DNA from: Dastarcus helophoroides
Lineage: Eukaryota; Arthropoda; Insecta; Coleoptera; Bothrideridae
DNA length: 64,000 bases
Direction: 5' to 3'
NCBI GenBank assembly: GCA_028583605.1
Contig: CM053328.1
Location: forward strand, 37,184,110 to 37,248,109
The position numbers and the translations under genes are program-made. Shown here one piece after another: positions 45,841-57,870 of this stretch. Under the pieces are notes generated by a model. The model was given only the letters and a program-made list of their open reading frames with translations. It was not told where the DNA came from and made no database searches. Position 1 is the stretch's first letter. Each line of letters opens with the position of its first letter.

Positions 45841-48335
45841 GACTGAAAATATTGTTGCAGCGCTTAAATGTTATTCATTACAATTACCGATCGACGGACA
45901 TTAAGATGCCCCAATTTTACTAATATATAAATCGTTAGTAAAGTGAAGGTTTTGAAAGTGAAAGGTTGAGTTTTACTGGAATAAAATACCCTAAAATGTA
46001 TTCCTAAAAATAGTCTATATTTAAGTAAAAGTTTCATTCAAATCGATCCAGCAGCTTCCGAGATTAGCCCGGACAAAAAATTAGTCGACAGAGAGACAGG
46101 CAGACCGGCAAACTCTAAGATGCTTCAATTGCGTAAAAAATAGCCTAAAATGTACTCCTAAATATAGTCTACGTTTTGGTAAAACTTTCATTCAAATCGA
46201 TTGAGTAGTTTCCGAGCTTAGCCCGGACAAAAAATCAGTCGACAGACAGACAGACAGGCAGACCAACAAACTCTAAGATACTCCAATAGCGTAAAAAATA
46301 GCCTAATTGTACTCCTAAATATAGTCTACTTTTTGGTAAAACTTTCATTCAAATCGATTGAGTAGTTTCCGAGCTTAGCCCGGACAAAAAATCAGTCGAC
46401 AGACAGACAGGCAGACCGACAAACTCTAAGATGCTCCAATAGCGTAAAAAATAGCCTAATTGTACTCCTAAATATAGTCTACGTTTTGGTAAAACTTTCA
46501 TTCAAATCAATTGAGTAGTTTCCGAGCTTAGCCCGGACAAAAAAACAGTCGACAGACAGGCAGACCGACAAACTCTAAGATGCTCCAATAGCCTAAAAAA
46601 AATAGCCTAAAATGTACTCCTAAATATAGTCTACGTTTTGGTAAAAGTTTCATTCAAATCGATTGAGTAGTTTCCGAGCTTAGCCCGGACAAAAAATCAG
46701 CCGACAGACAGACAGACAGACCGACGGACACTAAGATGCTCCAATTTTACTAACATAGGTTAAATCGTGTCCTTTTTTATTTTCACAGGCTCTTAATTAT
46801 AATTAATTTAACCTATATTAGTAAAATTGAAGCATCTTAGTATCTGTCGGTCTATCTGGGTGTCTGTCGACTGATTGTTTGTCCGGACTAATGTCGGAAA
46901 CTGCAGAATCGATTTGAATAAAACTTTTACTAAAACGTAGACGATTTTTAGGAGTACATTTTAGGCTAGTGGAGCATCTTAGAGTCTGTCGGTCTGCCTG
47001 TCTGTCTGACGACTGATTTTTTGTCCGGGCTAATCTCGGAAACTGCTAGATCGATTTGAATGAAGCTTTTACTAAAATATAGACTATTTTTAGGAGTACA
47101 TTTTAGGGTATTTTATTCCAGTCAAACTTAACCTTTCACTTAGAAAACCTCCACGTTACTAACGATTTATGTATTAGTAAAATTGGAGCATCTTAATGTT
47201 CGTCGATCGGTAATTGTAATGAATAACATTTAAGCGCCTGCAACAATAAAAAAGGACAAAATTTAACCTATATTAATAATATTGGAGCATCCTGTCGGTC
47301 GGTAATTATAATTAATAACATTCAAGCGCCTGCAACAATAAAAAAGAACAAAATTTAACCTATATTAGTAAAACTGTGGCATCTTAGTGTCTGTCAGTCT
47401 GTCAGTCTGTCAGTCTGTCAGTCTGTCAGTCTGTCAGTCTGTCAGTCTGTCAGTCTGTCAGTCTGTCAGTCTGTCAGTCTGTCAGTCTGTCAGTCTGTCA
47501 GTCTGTCAGTCTGTCAGTCTGTCAGTCTGTCAGTCTGTCAGTCTGTTAGTCTGTCAGTCTGTCAGTTGGTCAGTCTGTCTGTCTGTCTGTCGACTAATTT
47601 TTGTCCGGGCTAATCTCGGAAACTGCTCGATCGATTTGAATACAAAAGTTGAGGTTTCGGAAGTGAAAGGTTGAGTTTTACTGGAATAAAAATACTCTAA
47701 AATGTACTCCTAAAAATGGTCTAAATTTTAGTAAAAGTTTTATTCCAATTGATTCAGCAGTTTCCGAGATTAGCCCGGACAAACAATCAGTCGACAGACA
47801 GACAGGCAGATCGACAGACACTAAGATGCTCCAATTTTACTAATATAGGTTAAATTGTGTCCTTTTTTATTATTGCAGGCCCTTAAATGTCATTAATTAT
47901 AATTAATTTAAGATATATTAATAAAATTGGAGCATGTTAGTGTCTGTCGATCTGTCTGTTTGTCTGTCGACTGATTTTTTGTCCGGGATAATCTCGGAAA
48001 CTGCTTAATCGATTTGAATGGAACTTTTACTGAAATGTAGACTATTTTTGGGAGTACATTTTGGGGTATTTTTATTCCAGTAAAACTCAACCTTTCACTT
48101 CCAAGACCTCAACTTTACTAACGATATATTTATTAGTAAAATTGGAATATCTTAGTGTCTGTCGGTCGGTAATTATAATGAATAACATTTAAGCGCCTGC
48201 AACAATAAAAAAGGACACAATTGAACCTATATTAGTAAAATTGTAGCATCTTAGTGTGTGTCAGTCCGTCTGTCTGTCTGTCTGTCGAATAATTTTTTGT
48301 CCGGGCTAATCTCGGAAACTGCTCGATCGAACTGT
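45841..48335. repeat. Dispersed family B complex with tandem and inverted copies
   Basis: Family B blocks are CCTATATTAGTAAAATTGGA, GCATCTTAGTGTCTGTCGG, GTCGACTGATTTTTTGTCCG, GGGCTAATCTCGGAAACTGC, TAGGAGTACATTTTAGGGTA and TTGTTGCAGGCGCTTAAATG. They occur in both orientations, so long inverted repeats result. The 46020-46740 part is a tandem array: GCCCGGACA starts at 46067, 46221, 46378, 46531 and 46683 (period 152-157 bp). No coding frame; family unassigned. Confidence 0.8.
47391..47591 (+). repeat. CTGTCAGT octanucleotide microsatellite
   Basis: About 23 nearly perfect 8-bp units followed by CTGT tetranucleotides, placed where family B normally has a short GTCTGTCTGTC run, so it expanded from that seed. 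It makes an artificial open frame of repeated S, V, C, Q and L. Confidence 0.95.
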
Positions 48336-48960
48336 CGAATTTCGACAAGAAAGCTGAGATTTTCAGAAACATAAAGGAGTGGATTTTGAGATAAAGTCGA
48401 AATTTTTAAAAGAAGCTTGAATTTGAGAAACTTATAGAATTTTTCACGGAAAAGATGAATATCGAGGAAAAAACTGACATTTCAAAATACAAAAACGAAT
48501 TTTAAAAAAAAATTCAAAGTTTCTAGAAACATTTAGATATTTTTTTTCGAAATTTTGAATTCCTCTTTTCGGAAAACAGCTCTTAATATCGCCTAAAAAG
48601 TCTAAATCAGTAAATATTTGAAATTTTTCACAATTAATTAAAAAAAAGACCAGTTTTGAAAAAAAAGTGTCGGCATTAGGTAAAAAGGAGGAATTTCGAA
48701 GAAAAGGAGGAGAGTTTTGAAACAAAATGGAAATGTCGAACTGCTATTTCGGAAAAATAGTCATATTTTGAGAATAGTTCTTTATAGAAAAGACAAATTT
48801 TGAAGAAAAACCGAAATCTATGAGAAAAGGACGAATTTCGAGGAGAAAGTTGAGAGTTTCAGGAACATAAAGGAGCTACATTTTGAGATAAGGTCGAATT
48901 TCGAAAAAACTACGGATTTCAAGAAAATATAGGAACTTTCGCGGAAAAGACGAATGTCGA
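48336..48960 (+). repeat. Purine-rich degenerate segment inside family B
   Basis: A-rich words interrupt a family B copy after AACTGCTCGATCGA and end before AATGTACTTCTAACACTAG, where family B sequence resumes. Confidence 0.6.
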
Positions 48961-49307
48961 TAAAATGTACTTCTAACACTAGTCTACGGTTTAGTAAAAG
49001 TTTCATTCAAATCAATTCAGCAGTTTCCGAGATTAGCCCGGACAAAAAAATCAGTCGACAGACACCCAGGCAGATCGACAGACACTAAGATGCTCCAATT
49101 TTACTAATATAGGTTAAATTGTGTCTTTTTTTTATTGTTGCAGGCGTTTGAATGTTATTAATTATAATTAGTTTAACCTATATTAGTAAAATTGGAGCAT
49201 CTTAGTGTCTGTCGGTCTGGCCGGCTGTCTGTCGACTGATTTTTTGTCCGGGCTAATCTCGGAAACTGCTCGATCGATTTGAATGAAATTTTTACCCAAG
49301 TATGGAC
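48961..49307. repeat. Family B copy, inverted-repeat arrangement
   Basis: Two inverted arms around about 49150: AGCCCGGACAAAAAAATCAG on the left and CTGATTTTTTGTCCGGGCT on the right. The right arm is cut at TATGGACTC by the ribozyme-bearing insertion. Confidence 0.75.
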
Positions 49308-49743
49308 TCTATAATGCACAGACCAATTAGGTTTGAACATTTATTAGATTCGAAGTTTGGAAACCAAATACCGGTTTCGATCTTGTTAGATCTCGTCAGT
49401 TTGGTATATCCAACTCGAATGCTAATAAATGTTCCGACAAGTACTAAAACATTCACAGGCGTCAAGCGAGTGATTCTTTAGTACTACCACCTATTGGTCC
49501 ATAGAGAAACTATGGCCATCGCCAACAATGTCGTATGCAAGAAGAATGCAACCTAGACTACAAATTCATGCAGCCCTCCAGGCGTGTATAATGAATCATA
49601 GGTAGCTGAACTACCAACAGTTGAAACACTGCCACCTAGCGAAGCGGTTGCTCTCTAGGAGAGTTCCCAGAAGACAAGGATTCTATAATGCACAGACCAA
49701 TAGGTTTGAACATTTATTAGATTCGAAGTTTGGAAACCAAATA
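49308..49743 (-). mobile_element. Retrozyme-like insertion: 374-bp unit with 62-bp direct repeat ends
   Basis: TCTATAATGCACAGACCAA and ATTAGATTCGAAGTTTGG occur at both ends (49308-49370 and 49682-49743), offset by 374 bp, nearly identical. On the minus strand the insertion begins TATTTGGTTTCC, runs one full 374-bp unit to a complete hammerhead motif (49363-49405) and then repeats the first 62 bp. The start lies at the predicted ribozyme cleavage site to within two bases. This is what is expected from a self-cleaved multimeric RNA copied back into DNA, as in animal retrozymes or Penelope-associated elements. No protein is encoded. Confidence 0.75.
49363..49405 (-). ncRNA. Type I hammerhead ribozyme (predicted)
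   Basis: Minus strand, in order: stem I ACCAAA, core CUGACGA, stem II GAUC - loop UAACAA - GAUC, core GAAA (its last A opens stem III), minimal stem III ACCGGU, cleavage triplet GUA, then UUUGGU, pairing perfectly with stem I. All invariant core residues (CUGANGA, GAAA, UH) are present. The tiny stem III is the form described for Penelope-like and retrozyme hammerheads. Confidence 0.82.
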
Positions 49744-50530
49744 ACGAGATGCCGATTTTTTGTGCGGGCTAATCCCGGAAACTGTGGTTCTATTTGAATG
49801 TAAAAGTTAAGGTTTTGGAAGTGAAAGGTTGAGTTTTACTGGAATAAAAATACCCTAAAAGGTGCTCCTAAAAATAGTCTATATTTTAGTAAAAGTTTCA
49901 TTTAAATCTATTCAGCATTTTCTGAGATTAGCTCGGACAAAAATCAGTCGACAGACAGCCAGGCAGATTGACAGACACTAAATTTACTGACGTAGGTTAA
50001 ATTGTGTCCTTTTTATTGTTGCAGGCGCTTAAATGTTATTAATTATAATTAATTTTAACATATATTAGTAAAATTGCTGCATCTTAGTGTCTGTCGATCT
50101 GTCTGTCTGTCTGTCGACTGATTTTTTGTCCGGGCTAATCTCGGAAACTGCTGGATGGATTTGACTGAAACTTTTACTAAAATATAGACTATGTTTAGGA
50201 GCACATTTTAGGGCTATTTTTTAGGCTATCGGAGCATCTTAGAGTCAATCGGTCTGTCTATCTGTCTGTCGACTGATTTTTTGTCCGGGTTAATCTCAGA
50301 AACTGATAAAACGATTTGAATGAAACTTTTACTAAAATATAGACTGTTTTTAGGAGTACATTTTAGGGTATTTTTATTTCAGTAAAACTCAACCTTTCAC
50401 TTCCAAAACCTCAACTTTATTAACGATTTATATATTAGTACAATTGAAGCAACTTAGTGTCTGTCGTTCGGTAATTATAATGAATAACATTCAAGTGCCT
50501 GCAACAATAAAAAGGACACCATTTAAGCAA
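49744..50530. repeat. Family B copies
   Basis: Continues the family B blocks after the insertion (TGCGGGCTAATCCCGGAAAC), then a left arm, the TTATTGTTGCAGGCGCTTAA joint near 50020, and right arms to 50520. Confidence 0.75.
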
Positions 50531-51237
50531 TGGCGTGTTCTTCATGGAAGGTAGGGAACAAGATAAAAACGTCCATATTAACTTTATTTTAATACCTTTT
50601 TACACAACAAGAATGATGGCAATTTAACAATTGTGTCTGTAAATTTTGTTAAATTTAAATTTTTTATTGATAACTTTGACTTTTTTAAAAATTTAGACAT
50701 TTCAAAATATTACCTTTTTCAAAACATCTTTTTTTTTTCAAAATTTTGCCTTTTCTTAAAATTTCGACCCTTTTTTTGAAATTTAAACCTTTTTTAAAAA
50801 TTTTCATCTTTTCAAAAATTCCATATTTTATGAAATTTCATCGTTTTTTTTTAAATCCAGCTTTTAGTGAAAGCCTCGATATGTCAACAATAAATCGTTT
50901 TTTTTTTCAAAATTTTTGACGTTTTCTCGAAATTTTAATTAACTATATTAAAAATATCGATCTTTGAGAAATTAAAAAAAAAGATACACTTTTTAAAATT
51001 GTAATTTTATGAACATTTTTCGACTTTTATATAGAAGATATTCTCTGCATCCTTTCTTTTATGCCGAAATTTTGACTTTTTTTCAAAAATTCTGCTGAAA
51101 ATTTAAACTTTTTTGAAAATTTTGAATATTCTAAAAATACTGACTTTTTTAAAAATATCGGTTTTTTTGCAAATTCAACAACAAAATTGACATTTTTTCA
51201 AAAGCTAGGTTTTTTCTTGGAATTCCGACTGAATTTT
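50531..51237 (-). repeat. Pyrimidine-rich degenerate repeat tract 5a
   Basis: After a short unassigned lead (50531-50640), T-rich words of the common type run up to the foldback element. Confidence 0.6.
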
Positions 51238-51476
51238 TTGATGGAACGGACTGGTCCTTGGTTATCTTCAAAAATTGAAATACAGAACTTGTCCCCTGAA
51301 ACCAAGAAAGATTAAAAAACACAACAAAGGTTGCTCTAACGCGTTTCGACTGCCAAGAGAGGAACTCTCTGACTCTCTCTGAAGATGACAGTTTGGCTGT
51401 CGAAACGCGTTAGAGCAACCTTTGTTGCGTTTTTTAATCTTTCTTGGTTTCAAGGGACAAGTTCTGTATTTCAGTT
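51238..51476. mobile_element. Palindromic foldback element (family A), well preserved
   Basis: Left end GATGGAACGGACTGGTCC, arms with TTGCTCTAACGCGTTTCGAC and GTCGAAACGCGTTAGAGC, right arm ending GGGACAAGTTCTGTATTTCA. The outer right terminus is missing. It lies within the T-rich tract, so it inserted into it or moved with it. Confidence 0.78.
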
Positions 51477-53500
51477 CTAACTGAAAATTTGTACTTTTTT
51501 CAAAATATTAACTTTTTTTAATTTTTGACTTTTTCTCCAAATTCGACGTTTTTTAAATTAAAACATATTTTGAAAAATTACTCTGTTGAATTTGAAATAT
51601 TTACTTGAAATATTTAAAATTTTTCAAAATATCAACTTTTATCTCAAAAATATACAAAAATATCTTTTCTGAAATGTTTTTACTGAAAATGTTGACTTTT
51701 TTGAAAATTTAGACCAAGAATTTGAAACAACCCAAAATTTCGGCTTCTTTTTGAAATTCTGTCTGGAAATTTTTCGAAGAATTTCAAAAAGAAACCGAAA
51801 TTTCGGGTTGTTTCAATTCTTTGGTCTTAATTTTCAAAAAAGTCAAGATTTTCAGTAAAATCTGTCTGGAAATTTTTCCGACAATTTCAATTGTTTAAAA
51901 AATCCTGTCTTTTAAAATAAAATTTACTACTTCTGCTCAAAATTTTTACCTATGTTGAAAATTTCGATTTTTTTGAAAATTTGATTTTTTTTTTAAATCA
52001 TCTTACTTGCTTCGTAACATTTTTAAAAGTATTCAAGTTTTTCTGAGATTCAACTTCTGGAATTTTAAATTATTTTTGAAAATATTGATTTAAAAATTTC
52101 GAAATTTTTAAAAATTGGACGCTTTTTCGAAAAATTGCAATTTTTTCTTATAATTTCAAAATTTTGATCGTTTTGCAATTTTTAACTTTTTTTGAAAAAT
52201 TCCATTTTTGTGGAAAATTTTAATTTGGTTCAAAACTTCGATTTATTATTGAAAATTTCGACTTTTTTGACAATTTAGACATTGCAACATATTAACGTTT
52301 TAAAACATTCACTTTTTCTCATAATTGTCGACTTTTTTGATTGGAAATTTCTATTTCTTTTTAAGGTTTTCACTTTTTAAACATTTTGAATGTATATTTA
52401 ATTATGTTGCAAAGTTCGACTTTTGTAGAAATTTGGTTTCTTCTACAATTTAGATCTTTTTCCCAAAATTTTAACAATTTTCTAAAAAATGTCAATTTCT
52501 TCGAGATTTCAACTTTTTGTGGAAATTTGGAATTTTTTAAAATTTTGATTTAAAAATTTCGATATTTTTAAAAATTTGGATTTTTTCTAAGAGTTCGAAT
52601 TTTTCGAAATTTCAACTTTTTCACACTTTTATAATTTCTTTTGAAAATTTCTACCTTTTCGAAAAATTAACACTTTTTTTGAAAATTTGGACTTTTTAAA
52701 ATTGACTTGAAAAGTTTCGACGCTGTTTCAAAATTTCAACTTATTCCGGAAATCTATAAATCTTTTACAAAAATTTGATTTTAAAAATTTGGACATATTT
52801 TAAAATTTTGAATTTATTAAAAATTGAAATACTCCTGAAACCAAGAAAGGTTAAAAACACAACAAAGGTTCTTCTAACGCGTTTCCGACAGCCAAGCTAT
52901 CATCGTCAGAGAGATAACTTTTTGAAAATTTTGCCTTCTTTCAGAATTTCGCCTTTTTCTAGAAATTCCGACTTTTTGATAATTTGGACTTTTTTGAAAC
53001 TTTCGCCTCATTGGAAAAATAAATTTGCATTTTCTTAAAATTTCGATTTTCTTTAAATGTTGAAGTTTCAAAGAACATCTCAGGAAAAAAATGTTCTTGC
53101 TTAAGTTCCATTTAGTGATTAAATTGATCTTTGTAACCTTTTTAACATATATTTTGAGTTTAATCTTGGAGTTTTTCTTTTAATTTAGAAGTTAATTCAA
53201 GATTTTAAGTAAAGATCTAAATTTAAAAGGAAAAATTCGCAATTAAAGAAATTAAACAAATAATATCCAAAGTTTAACTTAAATTTGAAAATTTGGATTT
53301 GTTTAAAATAAATTTGAACAAATATCTAGATTTAGGTCGAAACTTTTTAATTTTTTTCCAATATTTGGCCAGTCTTCTTGAAATTTAAATTTTCTTTTGA
53401 AATTCCGAATTTAAATCGACATTTTGACTAATCAAAACACGTCAAAAAGAAATATCAAATCAATTATCTTTTGAAAGCAAAATTGTAATTAATCTTTTAA
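51477..53500 (-). repeat. Pyrimidine-rich degenerate repeat tract 5b
   Basis: T-rich words throughout; an inverted pair around 51715-51850 (GAATTTGAAACAACCC...AAATTTCGG against CCGAAATTTCGGGTTGTTTC). A partial foldback left arm (52827-52920, CTGAAACCAAGAAAGG to CATCGTCAGAGAG) is embedded. After about 53090 composition returns to ordinary AT-rich. Confidence 0.6.
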
Positions 53501-53539
53501 AAGGGTTTCCGGTCAGCTTCCCCCTTCATAAAAGCCACG

Positions 53540-54260
53540 ACACGCCACCTGTATTAATAAAATTGGAGCATTTTAGTGTATCGTTTGGTAATTATAATTA
53601 AAAACATTCAAGCGCCTCCAACAATAAAAAAAAAGGATACCATTTAACCTATATTAGTAAAATTGGAGCATCTAAGTGTCTGTCGGTCTGCGTGTCTGTC
53701 TGTCGACTGATTTTTTTGTCCGGGCTAATCTCGGAAACTGCTGGATCGATTTGAATGTAAAAGTTGAGGTTTTGGAAGTGAAAGGTTGAGTATTACTAGA
53801 ATAAAAATAGCCTAAAATGTACTCCTAAAAATAGTCATATTTTAGTAAAAGTTTCATTCAAATCGATTCAGCAGTTTCCGAGATTAGCCCGGACAAAAAT
53901 CAGTCGACAGACAGACAGACAGACTGATCGACAGACACTAAGATGCTCCAATTTTACTAATATAGGTTAAATTGTGTCCTTTTTATTGTTGCAGGCGCTT
54001 AATTGTTATTAATTATAATTTATTTAAGCTATATTAGTAAAATTGAAGCATCTTAGTGTCTGTCGATCTGTCTGTCTGTCTGTCTGTCGATTGATTTTTT
54101 GTCCGGGCTAATCTCGGAAACTGCTACATCGAATTGAATGAAAGTTTTACTAAAGTGTAGCCTATTTTTAAGGAGTACCTTTTAGACTATTTTTATTTAA
54201 GTAAAACTCAACCTATCACTTCTAAAACCTCAATTTTGCTAACAATTTCATTTGAGGTAA
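53540..54260. repeat. Family B copy, inverted-repeat arrangement
   Basis: Same block order as at 45.8-50.5 kb, centred near 53990 (TTTTTATTGTTGCAGGCGCT). Arms contain CGGGCTAATCTCGGAAACTG and its complement. Confidence 0.78.
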
Positions 54261-55700
54261 TAACATAGAACATATAAAAGAGAAACCAATTCGCAGTGTT
54301 TGTGGCTGATATAATATTGCGCGCCCCCTACAATTCTATCTACTACTAGACTGAGGCGCGAACTTTCGAATCTATTATTCTATTAAAATCAAATTAAATT
54401 TGACGTTAATGACGCAATTCGAGAAATTTTATTTTTGAAATATCACGTTATTGGAACTTGCGCAAACAAAGTGGCGTCGTGTTAAAAGCAAAATTCAATC
54501 AACAAAGATCTATAGCTTTGTTCAAAGCGAGCACACATAATCTATCTTTAAATGTAATTATTTCCAATCAACTGACTCTGAGTGGGCAAATCTCATGTTT
54601 ACCTGTATCTAGGTCTAAAGGAAGTAAATGGATTACTAGACCTCCCGGGGTTACCCCCCAAGTTAACATCCCTTTGGCACATCTTCAAACGCCACTTTGC
54701 AGGTCCGTAACGCATTGTGTCCATTGTGCACCTTTCATTGTGATAGCTTGTCAACTACGCCACCGGGAAAAGGTAATTCAAAGCCACGTTGACAGATAAG
54801 ATATATGCGTTTTAGCCACTTTTTTTCAGTTTATGGTCGGTAAAATTTCCCACTTTGAACCGAATACGACACAGTTTAATATAGCCGGAAGCTTGCACAG
54901 TTTGGTTCTTTAGTGATTTATCACTGCTAGAGTGGAGTTATTAAAAAAAATATTTATTTCTTACATTATAATTAAGTGGGTTTCATGCACGCTTGCTTGG
55001 TAGTTTTGTTGAGGAAAGATACTCAACGCTTAAAAGGTACTCAACGCTTAAAAGATACTCAACGACAGTTTGCGTGATGGTACCTCGAAACCATAAATTT
55101 TCCCCTACTAAAAATCGCTCAACGCGCGAAGTTTAAAATTAGAACACATAAAATGCATATATTGCCTCTTCGAGCTCGACATTTTGAAAAAAATGTCAAG
55201 CTTCAGACCAAAGATTATAATATATTAAAAGTATTATTAGTTTACTTTACAAATACTATTTTTATTATTATTATTATTATTCCTATGGGGTCGGTTATCC
55301 CTGCAGCACTGAAGCTAACTTTTTTCGCGAGATTTTCGAAAAATTTAAAGTTTTTTCAAAGTCGGAATTTCTACAATTTTATCGAATAGAGATTGGAAGT
55401 TCCACATTAAAGCAGAAACTTCGAGGGTAAAGAAATGAAAAAAAAATTAAAACATTTAAGCAAAGATCGAATTCATTCAGCGCAACGTTTAAGTATCTAA
55501 TATGCAAGGCAGAATCCTCTGTTGGACAATATCCAAAGCAATACATTTTACATAACTAACACGCAACCAAAAATACATATTCGTCGAGTAGCGTTATTTT
55601 AAACTTTGAGCAGAAGATGTCACCACGAGGAACATTAAATTGGAGACCCTCATAAACCTTTCTCTACGCCCTCATGATTCCTTGTATCATGAGGCACGGA
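54261..55700. other. Single-copy-looking block, possible unrecognised exon
   Basis: The repeat families are absent and GC is locally higher. An open frame at 54458-54799 (113 codons, + strand) has normal amino-acid composition, a CxxC pair (HCVHC) and a GTAATT donor-like site after the GGGAAAAG near 54772. I recognise no protein family, and the cysteine spacing does not complete a zinc finger. It could be chance, an old repeat, or an exon of an unknown gene. Confidence 0.25.
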
Positions 55701-55739
55701 ATTATAATCTGTGATCATCAGAGTCCAGGATTTCTTATC

Positions 55740-57870
55740 CAGTGGGGTGCGCCTTCCTAGGGAAAATGTAGTGGTCATAAGGGGGGGTGCAATGTGTATT
55801 CAAACAGATTTTGACTTTTTTTGTGAAAATGTGGCTTCTTGTGGGGTTGTATGTTGTATTTTTCCGAAATTTCAGCTTACTTTTTATAATTTAGCTTTTT
55901 TCGAAATTTCTACCTTTTAAAATAAATTTTACTTATTTCAAAACTTCGACTTATGAAAAATTTTGACTTTATAAAAGTTTCGACATTATTAAAAAAATCT
56001 TGCTTCTATTCAAAACTTCAGCTTTTTTATTTGACTACAAAATTGCAACCTTTTATAAAAATTTCGGTTTTCAGTTTCAGTTTCTTTGGAAATGTAGTTT
56101 AAGATTAAAATTTCGTTTCAAAATTAGGTTTTATTTTTCCAAACATTTGGAGTTTTTTAATTGTATCGAGTTTTTCTCAGAATTTCGATATTTTTCAAAG
56201 TACTCGTTTAATATTGCCACGTTTCTCTGAAAAGCTCAACTTTTTTGAAAATTTTCCAACTTTTTTAAAAATTTCAAAATATCAGTTTTGTTTTGAAAAA
56301 TTCAATTTTTTTGGAAATCGAAACTTCATTGGTCATTTCGTCATTTTTGTAAAAATTTCGATTGCTTTTTAAATTCACAACTTTTTTTAAAATGCTGACC
56401 CTTTTTCGATGTTTTCATTCTAAAATTTCGACTTTTTCGGGTTTCGACATTTTCAAAATTTCGAATTTCTTTGAAAATGTTGACTTTTCAAAATTTCATT
56501 TTGAAAAAATGTCGACTTTTGCTTCTCGATGTTTTCAAAGATCGACATTTCTTCAAGATGTGGCCCATTCTAAATTTTCGATCATTTTTCAAAATTTTAC
56601 TATATTTTAAAAACCTTTTTTTTGCGAATATTAAATATTTCCAAACTGGGTCACAGAAATGTTAAATAAAATTAATAAACATAATTAATAATAGTTAATA
56701 AAGAAAATTTCAAAATTTTACATTTTTTAGAAAACTTTGATTCTTTTGAAAATCCAAACTTCATTGGTAATTTCGTAACTTTTCTAAAAATTTCGATTGC
56801 ATTTTAAATTCATGACTTTTTTTAAAATGCTGACTTTTTCGATGTTTTCGTTCTAGAATTTCGATTTTTTCAAGCTTTGACACTTTTCAAAGTTTCGAAT
56901 GTCTTTGAAAATGTTGACTTCTCAAAATTTCATTTTGAAGAAATGTCGACTTTGGCTTTCGATATTTTCAAAGCTCGACATTTCTTCAAGATGTGGCCCT
57001 TTCCAAATTTTCGAACATTTTTCAAAATTTTACTATTTTTTGAAAATCTTCATTTTTTCGAGAATATTAAATATTTCCAAACTGGGACAGCAGAAATGTT
57101 TAATAAAATTAATAAGCATAATGTTTTCAACCAGTAAAAGTTCACCGTGAAAAATAATGAAACATTTATGAAAATTTCGACATTTTAAAAAAAGTTGACT
57201 GAAATTTCAATTTTTTTTCACATGATCGCAATTTATTCCAAAATTTGAACTTTTTTTCGAAAAATGCTGATATCTAAAAACTTTGCCCTTTTGTCAAAAT
57301 GTCTTTATTTTCCAAATTTTAACTTTTTCGAATTTTAAACCTTTTTTTTAACTTTCCTTATAAAAGTTTCGAAATTTCTCATAATTTTATTTTAAAGTTT
57401 TTACTTTTAATTTAAATGTTCGCCCTTTTTTTCTAATTTCGCTCTTTTAATAGTTTCGACATTTTTTTAGAATTTTAGAAATTTTGAAAATATTTCTCAA
57501 TTTTTGAATTATTTTGAAGTTTTTATTACATTTTAATTTTTTTGAAAAATTGTGCCGCTTTTTTAATTTAAACATTTTTCGGAAAATTTTAATTATTTTC
57601 AAAATTTCACCTATTTTGAAGTTTTTGACATTTTTCAATATTTCAACTTTTTTAAAAAATGAAATACGACATTTTGAAAACGTCAGGTTTTTTGAAAATT
57701 TTCATTTTTTTGAAAATTATTTTTCTTTATTTTTGGAATTAAAAATGTTGGATATTTTTAAAAATTTCGACATATTCAAAATGTCGACTACTTTCTAATA
57801 TTGCCACTATTTTTTTTTAAATTTTGACCTTTTTTAACTGTCAGTTTTGATTCGAAATTTCGATTTGTTT
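55740..57870 (-). repeat. Pyrimidine-rich degenerate repeat tract 6
   Basis: Begins after a G-rich block at 55740-55800 (GGTGCGCCTTCC, AAGGGGGGGTGCAATG), which may be another family terminus. Contains a duplicated segment: CTTCAAGATGTGGCCC near 56551 and 56984 (spacing 433 bp), each followed by AATATTAAATATTTCCAAAC. Confidence 0.65.

Noticed and set aside
47387..47674. 95-codon frame of repeated S, V, C, Q and L
   Set aside because: It is the translation of the CTGTCAGT microsatellite.
54700..54780. MYND-type zinc finger suggested by HCVHC
   Set aside because: The remaining cysteine and histidine spacing of a MYND domain is absent.
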